From Burkholderia seminalis DSM 23518 (lineage in GTDB: Bacteria; Pseudomonadota; Gammaproteobacteria; Burkholderiales; Burkholderiaceae): a stretch of DNA of 64,000 nt. The first letter of the stretch is position 1. The number at the start of each line of letters is the position of its first letter. The DNA lies in contig NZ_CADFDK010000002.1 of NCBI RefSeq assembly GCF_902832885.1, positions 1 to 64,000 on the forward strand, written 5' to 3'. Below the pieces are notes generated by a model that saw nothing but the letters and a program-made list of their open reading frames with translations, was not told the origin of the DNA and made no database searches. The translations under genes and the position numbers were made by a program. Positions 41,435 to 50,832 of this stretch are shown piece by piece.

Positions 41435-43369
41435 ATGGTCGCCAGCAAACGAATCCAGGCTGCGCTTGTTGCCGCGGCGATCGCCGCGATTGTGCCGGCC
41501 GCGCACGCGGGTAATACCACCGACTGGCTGGCGAACACCTACGGTACGCTCGCGGCGCACGTCGGCAACGTCGCGCGCGCGATGTGGGTCGCGCCCGAAG
41601 GCGTGATCTATACCGCGTCGATGTGGGACGAGGATGAAGGCGGTGTGGCGATCTACCAGAACGGCAAGAGCATCGGCTCGATCGGCACGCATTCGGAATT
41701 CCAGGGCAGCGCGATCACCGGCAACGCGACGTCGCTCTTCGTCGCGCTGCAGCCCGGCAAGACGTACGGCAGCGGCGCGGTGGGGCGCTACAACCGCGCG
41801 ACGAAATATCGCGACCGCGTGATCCAGATCAGCGCGGCGACCAACCAGCCGCGCATCGACGTCGTCACCGGGCTCGCGACGGCCGGTTCGCTGCTCTATG
41901 CCAGCGACTTCTACGGCAATCGCGTGCGCGTATTCACCACCGACGGCGTGTGGCAGCGGGACATCGACGTGTCGGCGCCGGGCGCGCTCGCGGTGGACGG
42001 TGCGGGCAACGTGTGGGTCGCCCAGAAGAGCGCGGGCTCGATCGTCGGCTTCAGCCCGGCGGGCGCGTTGCTGAACACGATCCGGATGCCGACCGGGTCG
42101 CGGCCGTCGGCGCTGTATTTCGATGCGGCGGCCGGCCAGCTGCTGGCGGGCGACGAAGGCCCCGACCAGAACATCAAGCGCTATACGGTGGCGGGCCGAC
42201 CGGCGCTGGTCGGCACGTTCGGCGTGCGCGGCGGCTATCTCGACACGACGACGGGCATCAAGGGGCAGGTCGGCGCGCAGCGCTTCACGCGCATCGTCGG
42301 GATCGGCAAGGACACCGGCGGCAACCTGTACGTGCTCAACAATCCGTGGGGCGGCAGCTGGGATCTCGGCCGCAACGGCGCGACCGACATTCATGCGTAC
42401 AGCAGCACCGGGAGCCTGCGTTATACGCTGCAGTCGTTGAATTTCGAAGGCATCGCCGCGCCGGATCCCGTCACGGACGGCGCGCTGTTCTATGGCGGCA
42501 CGCACGTGTACAGCGGCACCGCGGGCGGCAAGTTCGTCGCGAACACCGTCGATCCGTTCGCGTACCCGGCGGACCCGCGCATCAACATGAGCGACACGCA
42601 GCGCGACGAACACTTCGGTCTGCTCACGTCGGTGGGCACGAACCGGATTCTCGTCGCAGCCGGCCAGAATCCGCCGGTCTTCTACTTCTACCATTTCAAC
42701 GCGGCGAACGGCTATGTCGCGATTCCGGACGGCTCGATTCCGGGCCCCGCATTCAACACGACGCAGCGCGTGACGAGCGGCTTCAGCATCGACAGCAAGG
42801 GCGGCGTGTGGGCGGGCCTCGACAAGACCGGCGCGATCACGCATTACCCGCTGACCGGCTTCGACGCGAACGGCAAGCCGTCGTGGGGGCCGGGTGTCGC
42901 GACGCGCATTCCGGCCAGCATCCTGCCGCTGACGCGCATCGTCTATCTCGCGGACAGCGACACGATGGTGCTCGCGCAGGGTGCGCCCGGCAGCAACGAC
43001 TGGACGTCGATCGGCACGCGCGTCGAGGTGTACCACGGCTGGAGCGCGGGCAACACGACGAAGCCCGATCCGGTGATCATGCTTCCGCACAGCGGCGCCA
43101 AATCGATCGACGCGGTCGGCAATCATCTGTTCGTCGGCTACTGGTTCAGCAGCAGCGGACCGCTGTGGCCGAACGTCGACGCGTTCAACCTCGCCACCGG
43201 CAATCTCGACACCACGCTGGTCAATGCGAGCCCCGCGACGGTCGATACGAGCAGCGCGATCGACGCGATGTACAGCCTCCGCGCGTACCGTCGATCGAAC
43301 GGCGAGTACGTGGTGATGAAGAACAACGTGAAGGGGAACAGCATCACCGTGTACCGCTGGACGCCTTGA
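41435..43369 (+). CDS. Secreted beta-propeller (NHL/SMP-30-like) protein
   Basis: A 644-residue exported protein. AGGAGAG eight bases before 41435 and a signal peptide (IQAALVAAAIAAIVPAAHAG) fix the start. The mature part carries repeated blade motifs: VGNVARAMWVAPEGVIYTASMWDEDEGG, PGALAVDGAGNVWVAQKSAG and FSIDSKGGVWAGLDKTGAITHYPL. It has no obvious catalytic signature. Likely extracellular or periplasmic binding or lactonase-like function. It stands alone, followed by the parvulin gene. Confidence 0.82.
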   Translation: MVASKRIQAALVAAAIAAIVPAAHAGNTTDWLANTYGTLAAHVGNVARAMWVAPEGVIYTASMWDEDEGGVAIYQNGKSIGSIGTHSEFQGSAITGNATSLFVALQPGKTYGSGAVGRYNRATKYRDRVIQISAATNQPRIDVVTGLATAGSLLYASDFYGNRVRVFTTDGVWQRDIDVSAPGALAVDGAGNVWVAQKSAGSIVGFSPAGALLNTIRMPTGSRPSALYFDAAAGQLLAGDEGPDQNIKRYTVAGRPALVGTFGVRGGYLDTTTGIKGQVGAQRFTRIVGIGKDTGGNLYVLNNPWGGSWDLGRNGATDIHAYSSTGSLRYTLQSLNFEGIAAPDPVTDGALFYGGTHVYSGTAGGKFVANTVDPFAYPADPRINMSDTQRDEHFGLLTSVGTNRILVAAGQNPPVFYFYHFNAANGYVAIPDGSIPGPAFNTTQRVTSGFSIDSKGGVWAGLDKTGAITHYPLTGFDANGKPSWGPGVATRIPASILPLTRIVYLADSDTMVLAQGAPGSNDWTSIGTRVEVYHGWSAGNTTKPDPVIMLPHSGAKSIDAVGNHLFVGYWFSSSGPLWPNVDAFNLATGNLDTTLVNASPATVDTSSAIDAMYSLRAYRRSNGEYVVMKNNVKGNSITVYRWTP

Positions 43370-43539
43370 TGTGCCGGGCGTGCGGCCGCGTTGCGCGGCG
43401 CGGCATTCCCCAACCTCCCGACGCGGAAACGCGGTTCCGTGCACAATGACAGCGGCACACGCAGGCGCTGCGTGTGCGTGCACGATGAACCGGCGCGGCG
43501 CTCCATGCCGCGCTTCTTACGCTCGAAGCGACGATAACG

Positions 43540-44370
43540 ATGAAGATGAAGACGACACCGAACCGCCTGGTGCTGATTGCCGCGCTGGCCGGCGCACTGT
43601 GCGGCCCTGTTCACGCGCAGACGGCCGCGACCGTCGCGACCGTCAACGGCACGCCGATCACGCAGGCCGACGTCGATACGCTGCTGCGTGCGTCCGGGCA
43701 ACCCGACTCGCCGCAGGTCCGGCAGGCGATCAAGAACCAGCTGATCACGCGCGTGCTGGTGCAACAGGCCGCCGAAAAGGCGAACTACGGCGACAAGCCC
43801 GAGGTCAAGGCGGCGGTGCAGCAGGCGAAGGTGACGGCCGAGGTGCAGCTGTACCTGCGCGACAACGTGAAGCCCGAGCCGGTGACCGACGAGCAGGTGA
43901 AGGCGCGCTACGACGCACTCGTCGCGACGCTCGGCAAGAGCGAATACAAGCCGCGCGTGATCGTCGTCAAGGATCCGGTGACGGCCGCGACCGTGCTGAG
44001 CGAACTGAAAGCGGGCAAGTCGTTCGACGGGCTCGCGCGGCAGTACAGCATGGCGCCGAGCCGCGACAGCGGCGGCGAGCTGCCTTGGGTGAGCTTCAAC
44101 ACGCCGGCGGCGGAAGGCAAGACGGGCGGGTTGCCGCTGCCGGTCGCGCAGGCGCTCGAGAAACTGGCCGTCGGCGCGACGACCAAGGATTCGATTCCGG
44201 TCGACGGTGTGCGGGCGATCGTGAAGCTGGATGCGAAGCGGCCGACGCAGGTGCCGGGTTTCGAGGCCGCGAAGCCGGGACTTCAGCAGCAGCTGCAGGC
44301 GATCGCGGTCGAGAAGGCGAGCGCGCAGATGATCGGCGATCTGCTGAAGGACGCGAAGATCACGCAGTAA
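43540..44370 (+). CDS. Exported parvulin-type peptidyl-prolyl cis-trans isomerase
   Basis: A 276-residue periplasmic PPIase. The signal peptide ends near HAQ at residue 27. A SurA/PrsA-like N-terminal helical region (NGTPITQADVDTLLRASG) is followed by the PpiC domain at about residues 135-225. That domain includes KAGKSFDGLARQYSMAPSRDSGGELPWVS and the GLPLPVAQALEKL segment. It helps fold outer-membrane and periplasmic proteins. The domain order and length match the PpiC family common in Burkholderia. Confidence 0.92.
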   Translation: MKMKTTPNRLVLIAALAGALCGPVHAQTAATVATVNGTPITQADVDTLLRASGQPDSPQVRQAIKNQLITRVLVQQAAEKANYGDKPEVKAAVQQAKVTAEVQLYLRDNVKPEPVTDEQVKARYDALVATLGKSEYKPRVIVVKDPVTAATVLSELKAGKSFDGLARQYSMAPSRDSGGELPWVSFNTPAAEGKTGGLPLPVAQALEKLAVGATTKDSIPVDGVRAIVKLDAKRPTQVPGFEAAKPGLQQQLQAIAVEKASAQMIGDLLKDAKITQ

Positions 44371-44392
44371 TGCGGCGGCGATATCGCGCGCG

Positions 44393-44830
44393 TCATGCGC
44401 GCCAGATCAGATTCGCGCTCGTGGCGGTTTCCGACGCGAGCCGGAAGCCGAGCCGTTCGTAGAGCCTTCGCGCCGGGTTACCGTGCAGCACGCTCAGCGA
44501 GACCGGCACGTGCTCGCGTGCGGCGTCGGCCAGCAAGGCGCGCAGCACGGCCTCGCCGATGCCGCGGCCCTGGTGCGCGGGGAGGATCTGGATCTGGTGG
44601 ACGTGCCACTCGACGGCGGTGCGCGTCACCTTCAGCAGGCCGATCGCGGCGGCACCTTCGCAGACGATCATCGCGTCTTCGAAGTGGGCGCGGATGCGCT
44701 GGTCGTGCGCTGCGTCGTCGGTCGGCGCGCCGACCCGCTGCAGGTGCTCGGTCATCGTCAGTCGACGGAGCGTCAGCAGGAAGGGGAGGTCGGCGGCGGA
44801 GGCAGGACGCAGATCGATCGCCGTTTTCAT
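44393..44830 (-). CDS. GNAT-family N-acetyltransferase
   Basis: A 145-residue acetyl-CoA-dependent acetyltransferase. Motif A is IQILPAHQGRGIGEAVLRALL with the Q-x-x-G-x-G/A signature; motif B is VLHGNPARRLYERLGFRL. The start at 44830 gives MKTAIDLRPASAADL, the expected first strand; a longer frame overlaps the next gene and is rejected. Substrate unknown. Confidence 0.92.
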   Translation of the reverse strand: MKTAIDLRPASAADLPFLLTLRRLTMTEHLQRVGAPTDDAAHDQRIRAHFEDAMIVCEGAAAIGLLKVTRTAVEWHVHQIQILPAHQGRGIGEAVLRALLADAAREHVPVSLSVLHGNPARRLYERLGFRLASETATSANLIWRA

Positions 44831-44873
44831 GATGGATGACGGATTGCGTTGGGCATTGGAGCGGCGACGCGGA

Positions 44874-45773
44874 TCACAGGCCGGGCAACTGAATCTGCCG
44901 GCCGGCCGGACGATGTTCGAGGACATCCGTGACTTCGTATTCGGTTTTTGCCCCGTCCGAAGTTTGCCATTGCTGCATGCGGACATTGCAGACGAGCACG
45001 TCCCCCTTGCTGAAACTGATCTGGCTGTTGTTCACGCGCGACAGGAAGCCGGCATCCGTGATCGCCGCATGAATCGTCGACGTGCCGTCGTGCAGCCGCC
45101 ATTTGTTGTCGTCCTTGAACGCGAGCGACACGATCGAGAACGCCATCTTGCGATGCTCGTCGAGCAGGAGCGCATCGGCTGGCTCGGGCGCGTGAAACCA
45201 CGCAATTTCGTGGCGGGCGACCGTCTCGAACACTTGCGTATCGGTGCCGGCCGCGAACATCTCGATGCCTTCGTGCGCGAGCGGCGCAAGGACCTGCGCG
45301 GTTGCGTGGCGAACGCGGACGTCGCGCAACAGCGTGAGGACGGGCAGGTCGATCTCGAGTTCGTCGCCGTCGACCTGCAGCACCGCGCCGTGGTCCTGCA
45401 CCCGCACGTGCCGGATCTCGCGTCCGCGCTGCCACTTGAGGACGGCGAAAAGCCCCTTGCTCGTCTTGGGCGCGGCGATGCCGAGCGCCGTCAGGATCGT
45501 GACCGCATTGGCGAGCGCCGTGCCTTCGTTGCCGCTCAGCATGTCGCGCATGCGGCCGAGCAACGAGGTCGCGAGCGTGAAGTCGATGCCGAAGCTGCCG
45601 GTCTTGAAGCTGCCGCGCACATTCACTTGCGGCCGAACCTGATCGCCGCACAGTGCACGCGTCGACGCGTCGAGCAAATCGCCGAATGCAAGCAGCGCGG
45701 GCGCGAGTTCGCGCACGTCCATCTCGGACGATTCGAGCGCGGGGCCGTCGTACGTGACGCGAAATCGGCTCAT
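44874..45773 (-). CDS. Conserved-looking hypothetical protein, 299 residues
   Basis: A soluble protein starting MSRFRVTYDGPALESSEMDVRELAP, with no signal peptide. Residues 10-100 form a helical part (LLAFGDLLDASTRALCGDQV, SFKTGSFGIDFTLATSLLG), the middle is rich in charged strands, and the C-terminal half has alternating strands (KMAFSIVSLAFKDDNKWRLHDG, ISFSKGDVLVCNVRMQQWQT). I have seen no family I can name with confidence. An upstream ATG at 45830 would add 19 residues; neither start has a good ribosome-binding site. Single gene. Confidence 0.75.
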   Translation of the reverse strand: MSRFRVTYDGPALESSEMDVRELAPALLAFGDLLDASTRALCGDQVRPQVNVRGSFKTGSFGIDFTLATSLLGRMRDMLSGNEGTALANAVTILTALGIAAPKTSKGLFAVLKWQRGREIRHVRVQDHGAVLQVDGDELEIDLPVLTLLRDVRVRHATAQVLAPLAHEGIEMFAAGTDTQVFETVARHEIAWFHAPEPADALLLDEHRKMAFSIVSLAFKDDNKWRLHDGTSTIHAAITDAGFLSRVNNSQISFSKGDVLVCNVRMQQWQTSDGAKTEYEVTDVLEHRPAGRQIQLPGL

Positions 45774-46128
45774 GGCATCAAAGGGGCCGAGATCGGCCGG
45801 GCCGGGACGGTTTCCATTGCATGTGGTCATGTCGAATGCGGGCTGGAAAGGGGGACGATACCCGAAACGAGTGCTTCCGGATGTCTTTCATGATGGGGGT
45901 GAACGACCTGCCATGCGCGAATTTGGCCATTCGGCCAGGGGGACACGCGGACGTGTCCCGACAGCATCCGGCCACCCGCGAACTTTTCCGATATCTTCCC
46001 GGTCACAACCGCCGGCTTGCGGGCACGCCGGCGCCGCCGGCCCCCGGTATTCCCCGGCCCGCGCCGTCCGCATATCATTCGCACATCGCGCACCTGCAGG
46101 CCGCAGGCGCGGCATACAGGGATTCTCG
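45774..46128. other. Divergent promoter region, no gene seen
   Basis: About 355 bp between the hypothetical gene and the divergent MASE1 gene. Frames that cross it on either strand are extensions of the neighbouring genes or shadows. Confidence 0.4.
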
Positions 46129-47421
46129 ATGGACACCAAACGATCGCGGCCGGGGCTCGTCGCCGCGCTGCTCTGGGCGGCGCTGTATCTCGCGACCGGC
46201 TACATCTCGCACGAGTTCAACGGCCCCGTCCGGCTGACGGGCTATATCTGGCTGCCGGCCGGCGTGACGGTCGGCGCGTTCATGCTGCGCCCGGTGCGCG
46301 ACTGGCTGACGCTGGCCGGCGCGTTCCTCGTCGGCCAGCTCGCGCTGACCGCGATCGAACACGGCAGCCTCGTCAACGCCGTGCTGTTCACGGTCGACGA
46401 GGTCGGCGCGGCCGCGCTGGCCGTCTGGCTCGTGCAGCGCGTGCGCTTCTCGCTCGAAGGGCTGTACTTCCTGCGCTCGGTGATCCTCGCCGGGCTGATC
46501 GCGGGCGTCGTCGGCGCGATCGGCGGCGCGGCGTGGTACACGACGGTCAAGGGCGCGTCGTTCTTCGACGTGTGGTCGGTGTGGGCCGCGTCCGATTTCG
46601 TCGGCGTGCTGCTGGTCACGCCGGTGCTCGCGTCGTGGTCGCGCTTTCGCGCGCACCGCTCCGGCGACCACGAGCGCTTCGACCTGATGCTCGGCATCGT
46701 CGCGTTCGCGCTGCTCGGGCTCGTCGCGCTCGCCATCTTCGACGGCGATACGTCGCGGAAATTCGGCACGGGCGCCGGCTTCGCGCTCACCTATGTCCCG
46801 CTGTTCCTGGCCGTGGCGGTCACGCTGCTGCTCGGCGGCCGCGCGGGCTCGTCGTCGGTGCTGGTGCTCGCGCTGATCGTGATCGAGCAGACCGCGCAGG
46901 GCGACGGCCCGTTCTCGTCGTTCCACGAACACTACGGCAGCGCGCTGCTCGAAGCGCAGCTTTATCTCGCGGTTGCATCGCTGCTGGTGCTGGCGGTCAG
47001 CACGCTGAAGACGACCCGCGAACGCGTGCACGAGCATGCGGCGGTGCTGCAGAACAACATGGAGCTCGCGCTCGCGAGCGCCGGCCAGATCGCGTACGTG
47101 CTCGATCCGGAGTCGGGCCGGATCGACTGGAGCGGCGACGTCGAGCGCGTGTTCGGCGTCGGCGTCGACGCGTCGCAGATCGCGAGCGTGCCGCTCGTGC
47201 TCGAACGCGTGCAGCCGGGCGACCGCGAAGCACTGAGCGACTACTGGAACGCGGAGATCGCGGGCGAGGACCGCGCGTCGCTGTCGCTGCGCATCGTGCT
47301 GCGCGACGGCGGCACGCGGACGGTCACCGACCACGGCGCGCCGCTGCTCGATTCGAACGTCGACGTGACGGTGGTCGCGGGCGTCTGGCAGATCGAGCGC
47401 GTGTGGCCGGCGGACGAATGA
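46129..47421 (+). CDS. MASE1-domain membrane sensor with C-terminal PAS-like segment
   Basis: A 430-residue inner-membrane protein. Residues 1-300 are a MASE1-type sensory domain with about eight membrane helices (GLVAALLWAALYLATGYISHEF, GYIWLPAGVTVGAFML, WSVWAASDFVGVLLVTPVL). A short helix (TTRERVHEHAAVLQNNMELALA) leads into a PAS-like domain at about 320-430 (GQIAYVLDPESGRIDWSGDVERVFGV). MASE1 is normally linked to GGDEF, EAL or histidine-kinase outputs; none is present here before the stop, so the output must be a partner protein, or the gene is shortened. Confidence 0.85.
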   Translation: MDTKRSRPGLVAALLWAALYLATGYISHEFNGPVRLTGYIWLPAGVTVGAFMLRPVRDWLTLAGAFLVGQLALTAIEHGSLVNAVLFTVDEVGAAALAVWLVQRVRFSLEGLYFLRSVILAGLIAGVVGAIGGAAWYTTVKGASFFDVWSVWAASDFVGVLLVTPVLASWSRFRAHRSGDHERFDLMLGIVAFALLGLVALAIFDGDTSRKFGTGAGFALTYVPLFLAVAVTLLLGGRAGSSSVLVLALIVIEQTAQGDGPFSSFHEHYGSALLEAQLYLAVASLLVLAVSTLKTTRERVHEHAAVLQNNMELALASAGQIAYVLDPESGRIDWSGDVERVFGVGVDASQIASVPLVLERVQPGDREALSDYWNAEIAGEDRASLSLRIVLRDGGTRTVTDHGAPLLDSNVDVTVVAGVWQIERVWPADE

Positions 47422-47434
47422 GCGGGCACGCGTC

Positions 47435-48250
47435 ATGACAGGGCGTACGGGCGTCCTGCTGATCCATGGGCTCGGCGGCACGCAATACGATCTCGGTTCG
47501 CTGCACAAGGCGATGCGGCGCGCGGGCGCCGACCCGCACATGATCACGCTGCCGGGGCACGGCACGCGCCCCGAGGATCTGGTCGGCGTGCGCGCGGAGG
47601 CGTGGCTCGACGCGGTGACCGAACAGTATCGTGCGCTGGAACGCGAGTACGACACGCTGCATGTCGCGGGGATGTGCATGGGCGCGCTGGTCGCGCTGCT
47701 GCTGTGCCACCGCGTGCAGCATGCGCGCGGCCGGCTCGCATTGCTGGCCGCACCGGTATTCATCGACGGCTGGTCGACGCCGTGGTATCGGTCGCTGCGG
47801 CACGTGCTGTATCGCGTGCCGGGGGTGGCGGAACGGATGCGCGTCGAGGAAGGCGATCCGTTCGGCATCAAGAACGCGACGATCCGCGCGATCGTGAAGA
47901 AGAAGTTCGAGCGGCAGGACGGTTTCCACTATGCGTGGGTGCCGCTCGCGTGCGTGCGGCAGGTCGACCGGATGCGCGACTGGGTGCGCGAGGCCGCGCC
48001 AGGCACGCCGTGCCCGACACTCGTGCTGCATGCGCGCGAGGACGAACTGACGAGCCTGCGCTCGGCCGATTTCCTGCTGGAGAAGATGCCCGACGCGCGC
48101 GGGATCGTGCTGGAAAACAGCTATCACATGATCTGCGCGGACAACGATCGCGACGACGTCGCGCGGCACGTGCTCGAATTCTTAGGCTTCGATCCCGTGC
48201 ATGCGGTGAGCCCGGCGATGGCGCGCAGGCTGGGGCGGCTGGAATCCTGA
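47435..48250 (+). CDS. Alpha/beta hydrolase with a cysteine in the nucleophile elbow
   Basis: A 271-residue hydrolase of the carboxylesterase/serine-aminopeptidase-like lipase type. It opens directly with VLLIHGLGGTQYDLGSL. The nucleophile elbow reads G-M-C-M-G (Cys81) instead of G-x-S-x-G. Asp is likely in LVLHAREDELTSL and His in NSYHMICAD. Cysteine in this place is known for dienelactone hydrolases and PHA synthases, but this protein is short and lipase-like. It starts 13 bp after the MASE1 gene, so the two are probably co-transcribed. Confidence 0.87.
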   Translation: MTGRTGVLLIHGLGGTQYDLGSLHKAMRRAGADPHMITLPGHGTRPEDLVGVRAEAWLDAVTEQYRALEREYDTLHVAGMCMGALVALLLCHRVQHARGRLALLAAPVFIDGWSTPWYRSLRHVLYRVPGVAERMRVEEGDPFGIKNATIRAIVKKKFERQDGFHYAWVPLACVRQVDRMRDWVREAAPGTPCPTLVLHAREDELTSLRSADFLLEKMPDARGIVLENSYHMICADNDRDDVARHVLEFLGFDPVHAVSPAMARRLGRLES

Positions 48251-48257
48251 TACCTGC

Positions 48258-49283
48258 TCACGCCGCTTCCGGCCGGCGGGCGAGCCGCTCGCGGACCGCC
48301 GGCGACGCCAGGCATGTCGCCACCGCCTCGTAACCGGGCGCGCCCGGGTAAGGCGCCACCCGTGAAGGCGGGCTGTGATTGGCCGGGCACAACAGGATGG
48401 TTTCGTCGGGGCCGACGGCCGCCAGGTCGAGGATCGCCGACGAGCGCGTGAGCAGGAACAGCGGCCGCCTGCCGGCGGCGGCGGCGCGTTCACGCAGATG
48501 GGCCATCAAGGCCAGTTGCGTGGAACGGTCGAGATCCTGTTCGATCATGTCGACGACCAGCGTGCGCGGGCCTTCCGCTTCGAGGTTGACGAGCAGCGCG
48601 GTCAGCGCTGCCGACGGCGTGGCGCCCCTGTCGGCAAGCGAGGTCAGCGCGCGGTCGACGCACGACTTCAGCGCTGGATCGGCGCGCACTGCCGCGCATG
48701 CCGCCGCACAGTCGTTTTCCAGCCGATCGAGCCCCACGAACACCGCACCGGGCAGCGCATCGGCCAGCCGAAGCGCGAGCCGCGTCTTGCCGCTTCCCAG
48801 CGAGCCGATGATGTAGTTCAGCGGCCGGATATCGCGACACTCGAACCACTCGCCGCCCCACGGCCACGGCAGGCTGAACGCGACGCCGGTACCCGAATCG
48901 TCGAGCAGCCGCGTCAGCTCGCCGCCGGCAGGCATCCGGCCGCGCGCGAGGCCGGCGCGGATCGCGCGCACGCGGTCCATCTTGCGCACCAGATCCTGAA
49001 CGCCGCGATCGAGCGCGGCTTCGTGTGCCGCGAGTGCGGCATCGAGGCTGCGCGCATCGCCGTCGAGCACGTTCGCCACCTGCGCGAGGCTGAGGCCGAG
49101 CTTGCGCAGTGCCGCGATGTCGGCGGCGCGGGCGAGGTCGTCCGGGCCGTACGCGCGGTATCCGGCCGGCGTGCGCTCCGGCATGACGAGGCCATGCTGC
49201 TCATACAGCCGCAGCGCCTTGGTCGAAACACCAAGCTGCGCGGCGGCCGCGGATGCGTTCAAACGGGGCGTGGACCTACCCAT
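48258..49283 (-). CDS. MerR-family regulator fused to a P-loop ATPase domain
   Basis: A 341-residue fusion. Residues 1-120 are a MerR winged HTH (GVSTKALRLYEQHGLVMPERTPAGYRAYG) with its dimerisation helix. Residues 145-341 are a P-loop domain with Walker A GSLGSGKT (160-167) and Walker B LVVDM (242-246). MerR regulators normally carry only a short or ligand-binding C-terminus, so an ATPase effector is unusual. It is convergent with the hydrolase at 47435; the target is unknown and might be its own promoter. Confidence 0.88.
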   Translation of the reverse strand: MGRSTPRLNASAAAAQLGVSTKALRLYEQHGLVMPERTPAGYRAYGPDDLARAADIAALRKLGLSLAQVANVLDGDARSLDAALAAHEAALDRGVQDLVRKMDRVRAIRAGLARGRMPAGGELTRLLDDSGTGVAFSLPWPWGGEWFECRDIRPLNYIIGSLGSGKTRLALRLADALPGAVFVGLDRLENDCAAACAAVRADPALKSCVDRALTSLADRGATPSAALTALLVNLEAEGPRTLVVDMIEQDLDRSTQLALMAHLRERAAAAGRRPLFLLTRSSAILDLAAVGPDETILLCPANHSPPSRVAPYPGAPGYEAVATCLASPAVRERLARRPEAA

Positions 49284-49365
49284 CCGTCACCTCTTTGCGG
49301 TCGATTGGTTGCGTCCAGCATAAAGGCGACCCCAAGGGCCGGGTCAAGTGCGATGGCGCGGCCGC

Positions 49366-50832
49366 TCAGTCGGCGGCCGCGAATTCCTCCCGCAACGCCC
49401 GATACAACCGCCGATACCGCGCGAGCCGCCCCGCCAGCCGATCGACCGACGCCGAATCGGGCGCGACCGTCTCCGTCACCGGCGGCGCGACGCAGACTGC
49501 CTCGAGCGGGTCGCCCGTCGCCGCCAGTCGCGCCAGACGCGCGGCGCCGAGTGCCGCGCCGACGGCACCGTCCGCATGACGCTGCATCGCGAGCCCGGTC
49601 GCATTCGCGCACAGCCGCGCCCAGAACGCGCTCTTCGAGCCGCCGCCGATGAACGACACCGTGTCGAGCGTCGTGCCGGCCGCACGCAGTGCGTCGTAGC
49701 CGTCGGCCATCGCGAACGCGACACCTTCCATCACCGCATAGGCGAGGTCGTCCGCGTCGTGCTCGTTGGACAACCCGAAGAACACGCCGCGCGCATGCGC
49801 GTCGTTGTGCGGCGTGCGCTCGCCGCCGAGATACGGCAGGAACAGCGGCGCACGCGCCGGATCGGCGTGCTCGGCGCGCGCGGCCAGCGCGCCGGCGGTC
49901 GTGCCGTGCGCGCGCGCGAGCCAGTCGAGGCTCGCGGCGGCCGACAGGATCACGCTCATCTGGTGCCACCGTCCTTCGATGCAGTGGCAGAACGCGTGCA
50001 CCGCCGCATCCGGGTTCGGCGCGAAGCGGTCGTTGCCGGCGAACAGCACGCCGGACGTGCCGAGCGACAGGAAGCCGCTGCCGGCGCCCGTGACGCCCAT
50101 GCCGATCGCCGACGCCGCGTTGTCGCCGGCCCCGCCGGCGATCGTCACGGGCCCCGCGATGCCCCATTCGCGCCGCAGCGCATCGCGCAGTTGCGCGGCC
50201 GGCGCATTGCCTTCGACGAGGCGCGGCATCTGCGCGCGCGACAGCTCGGTCGCGGCGAGCATCCGGTCGGACCAGTCGCGGCGCGCGCAGTCGAGCCACA
50301 GCGTGCCCGACGCATCGGACAGGTCGGACACGAATTCGCCGGACAGGCGCCAGATCAGGTAATCCTTCGGCAGCAGCACCTTGTGCACCGCGCGGAACAC
50401 GGCCGGCTCGTACTTCGCGAGCCACAGCAGCTTCGGCGCGGTGAAGCCCGGCATCGCCATGTTGCCGGTGATCGCGCGCGACTCCGGCACCAGCGCCTCG
50501 AGTTCGACGCATTCGGTGTCGGCGCGCGTGTCGTTCCACAGGATCGCGGGCCGCAGCACTTGGTCCGCGCGATCGATCAGCGTCGCGCCGTGCATCTGCC
50601 CGGACAGCGCGATGCCGCGCAGCGCGGCGAAGCCGGCCGGATGCGCGGCGCGCACCGACGCGATCGCATCGAGCATCGCGTGCCACCACGCCTGCGGGCT
50701 CTGTTCGGACCAGTGCGGATGCGGGCGGCTGATCGACAGCGTGGCCGAGCCGGTCGCGAGGGGCACCGAGCCGGAATCGGTGAGGAGAACCTTGACCTCG
50801 GACGTGCCGAGATCGATGCCGAGAAATGTCAC
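49366..50832 (-). CDS. xylB: Xylulokinase
   Basis: A 488-residue FGGY-family carbohydrate kinase that phosphorylates D-xylulose. FLGIDLGTSEVKVLL is the phosphate-1 motif, LSGQMHGATLID is the QMHG motif specific to xylulokinases, GGAGDNAASAIG and FIGGGSKSAFWARLCA mark the C-terminal adenosine side. The start is a GTG that overlaps the stop of the AraC gene by four bases, so translation is coupled. It is the last gene of the polyol operon, and takes the xylulose formed by the dehydrogenase at 52993. Confidence 0.95.
   Translation of the reverse strand: MTFLGIDLGTSEVKVLLTDSGSVPLATGSATLSISRPHPHWSEQSPQAWWHAMLDAIASVRAAHPAGFAALRGIALSGQMHGATLIDRADQVLRPAILWNDTRADTECVELEALVPESRAITGNMAMPGFTAPKLLWLAKYEPAVFRAVHKVLLPKDYLIWRLSGEFVSDLSDASGTLWLDCARRDWSDRMLAATELSRAQMPRLVEGNAPAAQLRDALRREWGIAGPVTIAGGAGDNAASAIGMGVTGAGSGFLSLGTSGVLFAGNDRFAPNPDAAVHAFCHCIEGRWHQMSVILSAAASLDWLARAHGTTAGALAARAEHADPARAPLFLPYLGGERTPHNDAHARGVFFGLSNEHDADDLAYAVMEGVAFAMADGYDALRAAGTTLDTVSFIGGGSKSAFWARLCANATGLAMQRHADGAVGAALGAARLARLAATGDPLEAVCVAPPVTETVAPDSASVDRLAGRLARYRRLYRALREEFAAAD

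Noticed and set aside
41414-43483. Open frame of 689 codons on the minus strand opposite the propeller gene
   Set aside because: Composition is dominated by Arg, Ala and Val with no domain. The plus-strand frame has a signal peptide and repeated blade motifs.
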